DNA of 64,000 nt from Paulinella micropora. Its lineage: Eukaryota; Cercozoa; Imbricatea; Euglyphida. Position 1 is the first letter of the stretch, and every line of letters starts with the position of its first letter. The stretch lies in assembly GCA_009731375.1 (NCBI GenBank), contig BJOX01000070.1, forward strand, positions 967,964 through 1,031,963. The letters are read 5' to 3'. The notes beneath the pieces are model-generated. The model was not told the DNA's origin. It did not search any database and was given only the letters and a program-made list of their open reading frames with translations. Positions 39,384 to 52,285 of the stretch are shown here, piece by piece. The translations under genes and the position numbers were made by a program.

Positions 39384-39841
39384 GGGTGCCATCTATCGTC
39401 AGACAGAGAATTAGGAGATGGTGTGGATGTGCTGGGCCCGTGGTGGGGTGCCTTATGTGTGCCTAGCCATACGCCTATAAGTCACATGCCGAAATAGCGA
39501 CGGGAAGCACAATCTTGTTCCCTCAGGGTGCCCTTTCTCGCTTGTTGAGCCCGGAATAAAACCCACAGTGCTCTGTCGGTTTATACTAGACTGTCGAACA
39601 GTCTCGAAACTCCATCTGCTTACTGGGCCCTCTGTAATGGAGGTGGGAGCTCGTTCTGCAAGGGGCGCTTTATGGAACGAGCCCTGGCCCCGCCTGGTAC
39701 TAGGGAGCTTTGGTATTGCCTGTATCAGTCCCTTCCGTGCAAACATCACGGCTTAGCTGGGCATCGGGTTAATACTTTACCCACAGACTTCCTGGTTGAC
39801 GAAATCAGAAGCTCCTTTTTTCTGACATTAGTCGATATTTC

Positions 39842-39928
<87 letters not shown>
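39384..39928 (+). mobile_element. Retroposon copy R4 with (ATCT)n tail
   Basis: Body 39384-39843, nearly identical to R1 from its GGGTGCCATCT onward, then an ATCT tail to about 39928. ATCT array on both sides, as for the other copies. Confidence 0.85.
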
Positions 39929-39930
<2 letters not shown>

Positions 39931-39947
39931 GATAGTATCTATCTATC

Positions 39948-40643
39948 TGTATTAAGACCGGAGGTCTACCCTTACGAGCTCAAAGGAAAGTAAAAAATGG
40001 AATTTAATAATGAACACAACTGGTTCAAAGCTAACCTCCACTTTTAAAGTAGAAAGGGAAGTCAGATATGAACCCAAACAACAAGCCAAAGGACAAAACC
40101 GCTATCAACGGAGTGTCCCTTTGACACGGGTCATCTGACACGATGTGTTACGTCCGTAACCTGCACAAATGCCAAAACATACCACTAACAACAACCCATA
40201 AGTGCAATTTCCCTTATTTAGCCATAAATTCCCAGTCACGGGAAAAAGGCTAAATTTCACGGAATTTCCGTGACCTTTTCGCAAAACTTCAAACGGTTAC
40301 TACATGTGCTGTAGAAGGATCGGGTCAACGCTATTAATGTGGGAGGTTATTCAATATGGATGCTACACAATAGTGTAATCTGCATCCTTAAAACCTTCTC
40401 CACGCCGGTAAACTGTTAAGTGTAAGATGTAGGTTTCAAGGTCCTATGGGATCCAAACTTCCTAGCTTTCCTCCCATATTCCTTATCCTAATACAACATT
40501 AAAACCGGACGTATTAATCAGAACCGGAAATGTAACAAGAATTCATCTTAAAATACATTTAATAACAAGAAATCACTTCCAAGAGTAAATTCCCGTAAAG
40601 CCCTAATAGCGTAAAAACGATGTAGTATACCGTGGGTGTTACA
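39948..40643 (-). repeat. Candidate 3' LTR of element 3
   Basis: On the minus strand a purine tract (AAAGGAGGGGGAAGGGG, 40647-40663) is followed within a few bases by TGTAACACCC (from 40643 leftward). The other end, TGTATTAAG on the plus strand at 39948, would give a 696-bp LTR with TG...CA ends. It abuts an ATCT array. No second LTR is present because the element is 5'-truncated, so limits are inferred. Confidence 0.4.
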
Positions 40644-41229
40644 TAGCACCCCTTCCCCCTCCTTTGAGATCGCTCGGATCTCAAATCTGGAGTAATACCA
40701 ACGGAGACTACATCTCATATAATCTCGTCAGTACCGGCTTTCTGGGGAATCCTAGCCGACTGTCCACCACCCCAAGAGCTACCCTAGCTCGACCCCTGAT
40801 CAAATCATATCAAGAGCCATCCAACGAATTATATGCTTGTGCTTCATTTGGGCTAAGTTCCAAGACTTATTGTTGCCCGAAGATCGTGAATCTGACACTC
40901 GACCAGCTCACGTCTTCAACCCTTCGCGCGCGATTTCCCCGAAGTCACAGTCCCATAGTCTGACCGACCACCAACCAGACCCTGTCTAATCCGTCAAATG
41001 TGAATGGTGCCTTGGCCCCGAAGTCCGAATTGACCGAACCCCAAAGTCCAACCCTTAAAATGACGATGACCTTCTCGCCGAGTTCCCCTCGTACTGTGTC
41101 CGTAAAGTTTTAACGTTGAGTGGAACCCTCAGTACCTTGCTTTCCCACACATTATGGTCAATGCCCAACTTCCCTCCGACCCGTATTCCGTTCCTTCTCC
41201 CCCCAAAGCCGCATCCCGGATGCTTTCCC

Positions 41230-41805
41230 TCACTTCAGGCTTGGATGCTTCTTCCCCCGCACTGTTTCCGCTGCGTGTGCACCCCCGATTAGCCTTAAGT
41301 CTATCCCGCTCTCCTTGAGCACGTCCCAAACCTTCTGCGGAATGTGCCCGTCGTGTAACTCGAAGGGGCAATCTAGCACTCCCCTCGGCCACGCCGATAT
41401 GGTCCATGCCTCATGATCCCTGTCACTCTTCCGCGTGGCTGGATCTATCTTGGCATCCCATACTTCCCTATTCGCAGCATCCCACCATACCGGGACATAA
41501 TCGCGGTACATCCGGTTCTCGACCGTATCTTTATCCCAAGACCGGTAAAACTGCAGCATAGGCTGAAGGTTTTTAAGCGCACTCTCTGACGACCGAGTCT
41601 TCCTCGAGTCCTTCGCCAGCCCCACAACCTTCACCACAAAGAGAACATCCTTGTCTCCTCTTGTAACGAATCTAGATGGGGGCCTGACCAGATAGAACCG
41701 ATCCAGAATCCACGTCATGCCCAGAGCCTTATTACCCTCCTTCCATAACTTGTGCTTGACGTCTACTTGCGAGGGCCTAACCGGCCCCTCCGGCTCCGCC
41801 TGCAC
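41230..41805 (-). pseudogene. Tail domain of element 3 Pol
   Basis: A 191-codon frame that matches element 2 13581-14050 in a series of blocks: MLQFYRS, YVPVWWD, EVWDAKI, WTISAWPRGVLDCPFELHDG, IPQKVWDVL and VRGKK. It is the better preserved copy and shows a domain of at least 130 residues with conserved Trp, Asp and Pro. The frame upstream (41806-41852) is disordered. It has no match to chromodomains that I recognise. Confidence 0.6.
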
Positions 41806-41852
41806 TTCCGTCCTCCTACGCTTACCCGGCCTACTCCCCGGTTCCGAGTAGA

Positions 41853-42329
41853 TCAGATCATTATCCGCCGCTCTCTTCGCCGCCTCTGTGGATGGCTTGC
41901 GACTCGCATCTGACCCTTTTCCCCGACCTCAGGCCCTTTGGAGCTTATCCGGCCGACGCCCTCTTCGGGGGCCCGTGCCTTCTTCCCCTCCTGGCCCTTC
42001 CGGTCCCCGGGCTTCCCACCATCGGGTTCCTTATCCGTTCCCAACTTAGGAGGGTCCTGAAACTCCCCCTTTTCCCTGACGAGCGCTTCCTGGAGCGTCT
42101 CGTTCTCCATCAGGAACGGATCGTACTTGATGAGGCGCCGAACATTAACAATCTTGTTCTCCCCCCTGCCTCTAATCCGATAGTTAAACGGCCCCGTCTG
42201 TTGCACTACCTGATAAGGCCCTTTCCAGTGCACAAACATCTTAGACGATATGCCCTTCGGAACCTGTGGGTAGTATAAGATGACGATGTCTCCTGACTTA
42301 TACGTCACCATAGACAAGTCCTGTTCCAA
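41853..42329 (-). pseudogene. GPY/F-type module and acidic linker (element 3)
   Basis: VILYYPQVPKGISSK and FVHWKGPYQVVQQTGPFNYR match the SH3-like C-terminal module of Ty3/gypsy integrases (the GPY/F signature), followed by KIVNVRRLIKYDPF and a long stretch rich in Glu, Lys, Gly and Pro. The integrase frame ends at 42341 and this one starts at 42329, so an indel probably separates them. Confidence 0.75.
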
Positions 42330-42340
42330 GGGTTCTTTGC

Positions 42341-43039
42341 TCAGCTGACGAGTCTGTTCCGATCCGCCAGCCTCGCTTGCCTAACCGCTTGCATGGCCTC
42401 CATGGAGACCCACATCCAAACCCCCCAGAGCTCATCCTCGTCCATCACAAGCCCAGGCCCATCCTGATATACCAAGTGTTGGGGCATCACCGGCTCCTGC
42501 CCGTACACTACCTGATACGGGGACCTACATTCCGCCCCCGCTCCAAGAGCCTTCGATGGCATCGCGTTCATAGCGAAAACAAAGATCGGGACCACCTCTC
42601 TCCACAAGAGCTGACTCTTCTTGCAGTAGGTCCTTAGAGCCGACTTGAGCGGTCTATGCACCCGCTCAATCTTGCTATTAGCCCTCGGATTGTACGGTGT
42701 AACGTACTGCCAGTGAACCCCGTAAAACTTCGCGAGCCTTTCCATCAGCTCGTTATCAAAGGCTGGCCCCTTGTCCGAGCAGATCGTCTTGGGGACCCCT
42801 ACCACACATAGGATTCGATCGATCAGCTCCCTGGCTGTCGTCTCCGCCGTTGTGTCAGGCACCGCTATCGCCCAGACGTCATTGCTCGCCCTATCAATGA
42901 CCGTCATCAAGAACTTATCCTTCGCCGAAGGCAGCGGAATCACTAACTTGTACTGCGGAATATTTAACTTTTGGTGGGTAAGGATCGTTGGAACGAAAGA
43001 TATCCTTACTGCAAGCAAGATTTTGCTAATCACTTTCAC
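42341..43039 (-). pseudogene. Integrase core, N-terminally truncated (element 3)
   Basis: Catalytic core with FLMTVIDRASNDVWAIAVPD, VPKTICSDKGPAFDNELMER (Asp) and TPYNPRANSKIERVHRPLK (Glu), then MNAMPSKALG and PYQVVYGQEPVMP, all standard for Ty3/gypsy integrases. The zinc region and the first catalytic Asp are lost at the truncation near 43000; residues before KLVIPLPS are unrelated. Confidence 0.85.
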
Positions 43040-43212
43040 ATGACCATATCGGACCGAAATTATTCAGAAAATATCTTAGTCTGTCTTGCCTTTTCCTGAT
43101 TGACTGAAAGAAACAAGCACCAGCGGATTGGAAGAAAGTCTAAGTAGGTGATTAAGAAACTATTAATCGCTCAAACAAACTACATTTAGAAGGTGTCGCC
43201 AAACTTTACCAC

Positions 43213-43264
43213 AACACACATTAGTACTACGAATCCTGAGGATAAGTGGAACCACCATTGTGTT
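43213..43264. repeat. Short palindrome copy P1
   Basis: 52-bp imperfect palindrome of the family described at 59500-59555: outer arms AACACA/TGTGTT, inner GTAC.../GTGGAACC, centre AATCCTGAGGAT. No gene is recognised around it. Confidence 0.7.
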
Positions 43265-43675
43265 AACTGAAATTATGTATACTTGCGCCAAGAATGAATG
43301 AAAAAAGACAATCCTGGAGTATGTACACATAAAGTTTACTAATCAACTAAAGTCTGTCTGGAATCTAAGATAAAATCGCAAACGCAATCACTAGAGTCGA
43401 GTCTGGAGATTAATAACAAAATGACATCTTCAGGTACTAAATGAACATATGTCCGAGGCGTGGGTTGATTGATTGGATCAGGACATGCAGTTATCAACAC
43501 ACAGTAAGGAAATGTGAGGCAAAAAGAAACGTATTACGTCTGAGGTCGATACGTTCAACTACGTCACAAGAATCAGTCCATCCACAGAGAACAAGGCTTC
43601 TTATTTTTCTTCTTCATTTCGATCATCCTCTAAAGTCTTAAACTTGTGAGGATTTGAACTTTGAAGAAATGCTTA

Positions 43676-43715
43676 AATTCTGCGCGTGGTATACAAATGT
43701 ACCAAGCGCAGAATT
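43676..43715. repeat. 40-nt hairpin
   Basis: Arms 43676-43691 and 43700-43715 pair at 15 of 16 positions around an 8-nt loop. Not part of the 52-bp family. Confidence 0.8.
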
Positions 43716-44080
43716 CAAGCAAGAGCGTCTTGTCTGACCATGTAATCCGGTTGCTCCACGTCTCCAAAACAAATTTGTCTCAAGAAGATAATTAAAGTCA
43801 GGTTTTCCCAAATTGGAAAGCCAAAGGCACAAAGTCCTAGAGCATGAGACAATCCAGTTAGGGAAAAACTAGTAAGTTCGGAAGAAACAGTTCATCAAAG
43901 AACCCAGTTTCTTAAAAGTCTACCTCTGTTTTGACAACTACATAAATACTTTGTTTGCAAAGAACTTGCATTGTGGTTTTGAGAAGCACAAAAATGTCCG
44001 TAAATTGCGACAAAAGTATTTACAACTTAGATGAGAAAAAAATCAATCAAAAACTATGAACGATCAAAATCAATCACCAC

Positions 44081-44136
44081 AACAAACAGAAGCGTGTCCT
44101 AAAAATCCTGCGGATAACTAGAACCAACGTTGTGTG
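44081..44136. repeat. Short palindrome copy P2
   Basis: Divergent member: AACAAACAG on the left, GTGTCCTAAAAATCCTGCGG in the centre, AACGTTGTGTGA on the right. Confidence 0.6.
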
Positions 44137-44517
44137 AAGAAAAATAACGACAGGACTCTTCAAGATCTGATAAGGTAAACAGGAACACCATGTTACCGTA
44201 AGAAGTAAACAATGCACATGCATGAATGAAATGGGACAGGAAAGAAGAAGCTACCTTAGTGAAAAAGGAAACAACGATACCTGAGGTAAATCTTTTCCTT
44301 AAACTCAGACAAGAGCAAACAGGAAAAATAAAACTGTTAATAAAATACACAGTAATCTATACGAATGGCGACATGAAGTTTTAATCAAAGTTTAAAAAAT
44401 AGAACTGGGACATCAAAGACTATCTCAACGACAGGAGAAGCAAGGCAAGTGAAAGCGAGAGCGGCTGAAGGTGCCTGAAATCTGCTCTTGTCCAGCCCAA
44501 CCTTGAACTAGGCACTG

Positions 44518-45373
44518 TTACATCTTGAGAAACGAATCCAGTCCAAGAGATCCCAAGGATTCGTAATCATCCTTCTCGGAGTCCTTCTCGGGCGAAGCGA
44601 AAATACCAGAACGTAATTTCATGCGACGATTGGCGTTGACAAGACCATATGACGGGTCTTCCGGAGCACTGGCGCCATGCAACATAAACTGATGTAGAGT
44701 AGTACTGCGTAATTTCTTCTGCCCGACTTTTCTTTGTTTGGTGTTTGGTGCTGCAAAACAGAACCGTGGAGTGAGACTGACTGGGAACTGAAATCTAAGC
44801 ACTACCTTCCTGAGCACTGCCATCTGCGGGGACAAGGCTTGTAGAACTGTTGACAGGAGCCAATGCGGTTTGATCCTGACTACCCAAGAACGAAACCAAT
44901 TATTGTTGTGCCTGCTGGGACTGTGCAACCTCGGAAGCGACGGAAGCGACTGAAAGCGATGAGGACGACGTCGCAGACGTTGCAGCGGAGTCGGAGTCGC
45001 CAACACCAGCATTGGCAGCTGGGGATAGAACCAAAGGCGTATCAGATGCAACTTTAGTTTCATCCGGCTTGGGTCACCCGGGAGGTGGATCCTGGTTTTC
45101 CGAGTCGAGTTGTAAGCCCTCTTTGGCCAAGCCGGAAGCGACCTGAGTTTCCTGTACCTTCTGAGCTTGAGTCTGTTTGGGATCGTCAGCAGCAGATGCA
45201 GAAACATTCTTGGGGGTAGCCAGTTCCCTCAACTTTTCTAGCCCTTGGTGGTCAAGATGAAGCGCAGTCTCCAGAACAGGATATTCAAGACCCTTACCTC
45301 GCGATCTAAAGACATAAACAAAAAGTTAACTGTGCCACCGAACCAAGCAAAAAAAACTTGCGAAGGGACGTCC
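44518..45373 (-). pseudogene. C-terminal end of the ParB/methyltransferase-like gene, cut off by LTR insertion
   Basis: Coding remnants on the minus strand just left of the LTR insertion. Removing the insertion (45379-54062 plus one ACGCC) joins RQAGV of the main gene to this segment. A possible intron ends at TTTATGTCTTTAG (about 45313), followed by SRGKGLEYPVLETALHLDHQ and LEKLRELATPKN, then a Ser/Ala/Gln-rich disordered region with a TGA and a TAA in frame. A likely GTAGTG...TTTTGCAG intron (44752-44807) leads to the last exon, KQRKVGQKKLRSTTLHQFML to LDSFLKM and TAA at 44518-44520. So the parent protein had a disordered C-terminal extension. Confidence 0.55.
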
Positions 45374-45378
45374 ACGCC

Positions 45379-45965
45379 CGTCCGAGACTTTATTAAGTCG
45401 TCCGGTTTACACAGAGGCTCTGAGTCAGTACGGTGAAGTACCGGTTTAGAGTCAGTTTCTCAAAAGTGTAAAAGACCTCATTTTATTTACTAGACATTGC
45501 ACTTTGGCGTTTGAAGGCTGGAAGGAAAGTGAGAATGCAACTCTCTGATTGCGCAAAAGCGCGTGACTGATAAAGGTTATTAAAAGTTGTTACCAGGAAG
45601 AGTATTCACACTGTAAAAGGATCGAGCCTCAGTCAAAGAAAAGACATTCCAGACTTCTGTAGAAATACTAGAAACATCCTGTTCTATTGGCTAAATCCCC
45701 GAGATACAGTAAGGCAATACAAGGGAAAATGTCCGTAAGAAAATGGTAATGCGCCAATGGCGTACCGAACGGGTAAGGGGAAAAATCTAACGGCTACCCC
45801 GCTGCCAACTGCTCTATGGAATAGATAATTATAATTATGTAAACTGACTGAAGCCAATATCAATAAACGATATATTTATAATCCTAATGCTATCCACTAA
45901 GCTAGTAACATATATCCATATGTATAGTTACTATACTAAGCAATAGACATAAGCTATCTCTGACG
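45379..45965. repeat. Left LTR
   Basis: 587 bp, nearly identical to the right copy apart from the right copy's insertion and two short stretches missing there (GTTTGAAGGCTGGAAGGAAA and TAAAGGTTATTA in this copy). Confidence 0.85.
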
Positions 45966-48867
45966 CACCCCCCGAATTCAATATTTTCAACAGAGTGAAA
46001 TGTTGATTTCCAATCAAGAGATATGTGATGTATAAATATGAAAATATCGCATATACTGTCTCAGTGGCTCAAAAGAGGTCAACAAAAAATTAATATGTAT
46101 ATAAATTATGCAGACCGACAAATTGTTAAGTGTGAAACACCGATAAGAACATAATCACACCATATTAGACAAACAAAACGGAAACGTAACACCAACCACA
46201 TCAAAACAAGCCTATCGCTCGAGCTATCATGCCAATCACTCACGCAATCAACAAGTAGAAGTAAATAGATATAAACTTCATGACAAAGCGTCCAAAGCAC
46301 ATCAAGATATGATATCAACATAGTACGTATTACTCGCAAAACAATAATCTCGCCAACATAAGAACAATGGCACAGACGTCATCAAACCCAGCCATGACAT
46401 ACTTAAATGCAAGCCAATCATCTAAGGCATCATGCCATGCGAGATAAAGACATAATTTATGTATGCGATAACAAAAAATAAGAACAGAAAACAAACTTAG
46501 TTATGGTATGCTGAACGACAACCAAAAACCAACATTGACGATATTTGAATTACAAAACGACCATTACAAGTCAAAACGAAGCAAAAACCAGCAAATGATC
46601 AACAATACGCAATAACCAGCCCTAGCTATGCTTATCGCTCATTCACCGCCGCTTAACTGTCTACACGCCCCCTCATCTTGCCTATGTCCTAGTCACATAT
46701 GTGTATATAAGCTATATACATGACACATGAGTTATGCAACGCACTAACACACATGATGCGTCCCGCGCTGCGCAAACATGCAACATTTGTTAATAAGGCA
46801 CATACGTGTTAAGCCATTTGTTTTTACTTTAATTTCTGACTCCTGGCTCGTCTTAGTCTATCTTGTCTGACGTGACGCTCCTGTCTAAGCTACCAGCTGA
46901 CATATACATCACATTGACATTGTAATTATCCCCACCATGACAAAAGACCATACAAACACGCGCAAAACATCCCTGCTCATGTTTCAACATACAGTCATTC
47001 ATCACCAAACATCGCTATGCAAAAGCACACAAGAAAATTAGTACATGACAAACTAATATCCTTGACTTCGCGCTATATACTTCTGCATTACAGCTGTACT
47101 GCTTCTATCCTGCTGTTATAGCTATCCACTAACTATGCAGATGGAAAAACTGTTCTGGATCAATTAAATTGTCTGCTTTTTTACATTAAAACTTGTTTTA
47201 GAGTTGAATCAGTGACATAGAGCATCATCAGCCAACCATAGACCATCGATACCGGCAAACGCACCATATCGCCTGTCTACCTGGCTATCCTCGCAACTAC
47301 GACACAATTCAAGCCTAGTTGAGCTAACCCCAGCTAGCCTGCTGCGATATATACTCCTAATCTAGCCTTGAGTACTATTAGTTACTACAGCACCCGCTTT
47401 CGTTACTCTAGAAACTCATTCCTTAGAATTAGACTCTCGTACAGCCTGCGCCTCCCTCGCTAAGTTACTCAACTGTTCTAAGACTAGCTTCTGCGACTGC
47501 TTGGCTAATCTTAGCTCGCTTTAGTACTATTACTACCTCCCAGTACTAATGCCTGCGTCCTAGACACCCCCCGAGCTCCTAGACCGCAGCTATCTTACTT
47601 TAGCTGTCAGCCATACCTATAGCTATCCGCCATCATGCCCGCCTGTATGCTAAGACATACGCCATCGCGCAGACCCCGTGGAAAAAGGTCTCTCTGGTAG
47701 CAATAGTTCAATACACGACTAGCCACTACTCCCTAGACAACAACTCAGCAACTACCGATCAAATGACAACATGTAACATAGCTCTGCAACCATATGACCA
47801 TCATACGTACACGAGTACGCACGCGGACTGACAGAACAAATCCTGTCTGCTGCATTACCACGCTACACGCTGCAAACACTATCGAAATGATAACAATACT
47901 TACTACCAATGAAATAGGTGACCAAACCATCTCACAGCTATAAGACTAATCGATCTAAGCTGATTACCGACTTATTACCTTAGGAATTAATGTTATGTCT
48001 AAGTTACGAGGCTAGCATTAAATTAACTTCCTTGACAGCTACTAGCTCTCTGCTTACTTATTTCCTTAGCTAAGTATTAGTTCTAGCTCAAATTAGGGTT
48101 ACTAAAGCATTTTAGAAAAACTCTCAGCACACTGCGCGACATAGCCCCGCCGCAGTGCCACGCCAAGACACATGCCTCGTCCCTACTCTGCGGCTAAAGC
48201 TATGCTTTTCTATCCCTTAAGCAAAAGCCTGCTGCTATTGCCCTAAACTGAATTATGCGATAATGTATCAATGCTGCCTGACTGCCTCACAACCTAAAGG
48301 CTATCCTGCTGCTATGGACTAGACGCACACACGCAAACACCCAGGCATTCCCCACACATGAGTAGTAATCATACGTTCATGCGCAAACAAAGCCGAGAGC
48401 GCATATAAGTAGACAATGCCCCTCTATATCTGCTATCTACCTCCCTCTCACTTACCTATCACTATCGTACGCGTGTATGATGCAATGCGACAATACACGA
48501 AAACCTAAGGAAAGAGAGGTGAAGTCATGCATGAGAAGGTCAATGATATGACTAAAACATTACAACATGAAAGTTTCATATTATGACAAATCAATCAACA
48601 ACTACATACAGACTCATCATCAGTACATGCATCAATGAGGACACATGCTATGCTAGAGACAGACAATCATACATTTGAACAAGAACATCACTGTCTTGAC
48701 AATATACTTGCTCTCTCCACCCTCTGTCGTAAGACTATCACGCTGTACTGACGTCTGTATTGACTGTCGCTGCGCGCTGACTATCCTGACTACACGCATG
48801 TAACTATTATTTAGTAAATTAAGAACTGCCTGTTAGTTATGCTATTATTATTCGTTCTTGTGCTAAT

Positions 48868-48868
48868 A

Positions 48869-48924
<56 letters not shown>
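48868..48924. repeat. (CT)n microsatellite
   Basis: Uninterrupted CT dinucleotides. Confidence 0.95.
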
Positions 48925-48927
<3 letters not shown>

Positions 48928-50100
48928 CTTGACTTACGCTGACTACACTCTAGACACACAACACAACGCATATGTATATCTGAGCTATCAACCACAACGA
49001 ACATGCCTCACTGGCCTATCTGTCGTCTAGCTATGTGTAACATGCCTGCGAACCCACAAACAAACATAAGCACTGCTTATCCTTGCCTGCCTAAGCATGT
49101 CGAGCTCCTGCTGCGCTCTTACTGCCTATGCACATGACATGTCACTACACACAATCAAGTCATTGTTAAAACATGACGCATGCATCCACTAACTTTCCTA
49201 GTAGTTGCGCACGCCCTATCTGCCAACATGCAGTAAGCATAAACATGAAACAAAGTGACATTGAACAACTATACCGACTTAATTGACACATTCATACAGA
49301 TTTCAATACATTGACTCAACACAACGCAATACATACATGGCTGTCTGTCGCCTTATCTGTGTCTGCGTTAGCTATTCTATGCAACTTAGCATTCTTATTC
49401 TATGCAGCTTAGCATTCTTTACAGCTAGTTTACTTCTGCTAACTGTCTAGCTTGCTAGCTTACTGCTTACACAGCTCGTTCTTGCTATGTTTTGTGGCTC
49501 TGACTCATCTCACCCCCCTTTTTGCCTATCCGCTAGACTACCTGCCTTTAGAGTGGATATGGATGGGTAAAAATAAATCTGGTGGCTCCATACACTCTCC
49601 TGCGTTTTTCTACTCTCTGTAGCTATCTGGCTATTTATTATTACTTAATCTAAACTACAGAAATACAACAAACATTAGGAAGAGAATACTTACATGTTTC
49701 CCGGAGTCATGACTGACGACACAATGAATATTGTGTCCATCTAACCTGACCTTCACTGTTCTATCGTTAGTACCTCTACTCCTAGCTAGCTATCGGGGTA
49801 TGGTAGCTATACAACGAGTGATGTAGAATTTTACCAACACACACGTACAACAACGCCCCAACAATTATTAACATAGGTATGTAGCTGAATGAAATGTAGA
49901 TCAAGCAAAGACACATACATCACTGTCATCATGCAACACAACTCACTGCGACACACGACAACAACATTCCTAGCTATCTCGCTGTCTAGTAATATGTCAC
50001 TGTGCTGTAAAGGAAACATATTATATCGCACATAGTATATATAATATAAGATTATATAATATAGTAAGACTAAATAACCACATATGCAAAATGGGTAATA

Positions 50101-50222
50101 AGTGTGACACAAATGTGACATAAATATGACACAAATACTTTGAGGTAAAATGTGTCACAGATGTGGCACAAATATGACACAAAGTAACGGATCATCTGTG
50201 GCACATTTGTATCACAAATGTA
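50101..50222. repeat. Degenerate TGACACAAAT/ATTTGTGTCA repeats
   Basis: Six or more copies of (T/G)TG(A/G)CACAAAT or its complement in about 120 bp, ending in an inverted pair CACATTTGT / ACAAATG. Confidence 0.7.
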
Positions 50223-50426
50223 AATTATATAATATTACATTGGATAAAAATAAGATAAGAAAGTAAACTAGTATCAGATACGATTTAGTGTTATACTCAT
50301 ATGATTGCGGCATGCCACAGGCAAACATATCTGTAGTAAGATAAACGCATATGTGATATGATGTGGTTATACAATCAACGACATCAACGACGACGATGGA
50401 AACAACCACAACAAAAACAACAACAA

Positions 50427-50562
<136 letters not shown>

Positions 50563-50869
50563 GGTAATAATGATAATAATGATAATAATAATAGGATCAC
50601 CATCATAATTGTCATTCATTATGATCATTATAATCATCAAAATGTCATCATTATAAATATATTAATATAACATAAACTAACATTACATAATATAATGACC
50701 AATAAGTGCCACATAGATAATATTTTATGTATGTTGTATGAAATATAAACTATTAAAGCATAATATAACATAATATGATGTATACGTAATGTAACGATGT
50801 AATGTATGTCATGTGATGGTGTAGTGTAGTGTGTTGTAGTACTATGTTGTGTAATGATGTAATATATAA

Positions 50870-50938
50870 CACAATATAACATAATATAATATAATATAAT
50901 ATAATATAATATAATATAATATAATACAATATAATATA
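50870..50938. repeat. (ATAAT)n pentanucleotide tract
   Basis: About 13 units of ATAAT with one ATACAAT variant. Confidence 0.9.
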
Positions 50939-52069
50939 AATGCTTACAAACCTTGGTCCGGATCCCAAGTCTGGTGTGTACATTGTATATATTGTATGTT
51001 ATGTATATGTATATGCATGTCTTGATGTACTACCTCTATGCTTTAGAGACAATAGATCAAACACTACATATGCATATGCATTGCATTTACCGGCATATAC
51101 ATTAACACTGTGCAGTTGCTCAAACAAAACAACACATTGCTAATCATACACTAGCGAAGCAGTCGCACCCCCCCAACTCACTAACTACGCACTAAAACTA
51201 TAATGCAGGGTACGTGAAATGAGTGGAATGACCTGTTGAACACTTCTTGTTCCTGTTGACTAACTAGCCAGCAAACAAATTGTCCTGCAAACTAATTAGC
51301 ACAACTAAGAGAGATGAAATCATTTGTTCAGTTAGAATTACCAACACGACCATAGACTCAGTAGGCATCTTACACATCTGCTCAACCTAACATCTTGCCT
51401 ACATCAATCTACCGTACAAACATCCTGCACGCAGCTATTCATTCATGACGTTTCGTACTTACTTGCTACTCTATTAGCTTGCTATCTTATCCAAATTTGC
51501 TTTCCCCTGCCTGTGGTCCCTCAATTCTCTCTTGTCTCCAAATTACTTCCTCTTACTTTACAATTCTATCTTAACTGTCTCTCTTTCTGCGCTCTTTCTT
51601 TCTGTCTTAGTCAGCATCACTTTTAAACTTACCTCCTGTGAGACTATCTTTAGACCAACTGCTATCTCATGTCTATCCTTTCATTCTATCTCTGTCTGTA
51701 CAAGTCACCCCCCAATCCAGTTATTCATCCAACCAGACCACCATGAGGCAAGCAAATCAGCAACAGACGAGATAAACACAATGAACACTGACAAACACTT
51801 ATAAGATATCATGTTAATCAAATACCAAGCAAAAGAAACACACTTTTGAGCCTATGTACCTGCCAACCTCTCTAAATACAGACAAACATGGAAAAATATA
51901 GTCAACGCTCGCACTGCCTGTTCGAGTTTTGAGATTCTACTCCCTATCCTTAGTTCTACTCTCTATCTAACAGCCAGAGGAGTAAGATAAAAGAAACAGG
52001 AAAGAAATTTGTACTACTGTGAGTGATGTACAATATCAACCTCACAGGTTGGCATTTCACCTATACTGA

Positions 52070-52285
52070 ATGCAGCTAAATGTGTACTACCTATCGATGA
52101 AGTGGGATGATAGCCAGAACTATTATGTTTTCGAGGACCCAGACCTCCGTTGGAAGTCCTTGAAGCAGTTGGGCGCCTCCTTGAGCAGAGGCACATCACA
52201 AGCGGCCCAAGGTCCGTTGACGCATGTTGACTCCCCGAGGGAACCAAACCGCGACAGGCAAAGAACAACTGTCGTCGATGTCTGA
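52070..52285 (+). CDS. Doubtful short ORF in LTR element
   Basis: 71 codons starting MQLNVYYLSMKWDDSQ, ending at TGA. The composition is protein-like but the opposite strand is open over the same stretch (52123-52516), so neither strand is favoured. Not recognised. Confidence 0.2.
   Translation: MQLNVYYLSMKWDDSQNYYVFEDPDLRWKSLKQLGASLSRGTSQAAQGPLTHVDSPREPNRDRQRTTVVDV

Larger units (their letters stand above)
40644..43039 (-). mobile_element. Retroelement 3: 5'-truncated Ty3/gypsy element
   Basis: Only the 3' half remains: integrase core, GPY/F-type module, acidic linker, tail domain, polypurine tract and candidate LTR. It is related to element 2 (same module order, same tail), but is more GC-rich. 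At about 43000 the integrase similarity stops just before the residue expected to be the first catalytic Asp. Confidence 0.75.
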
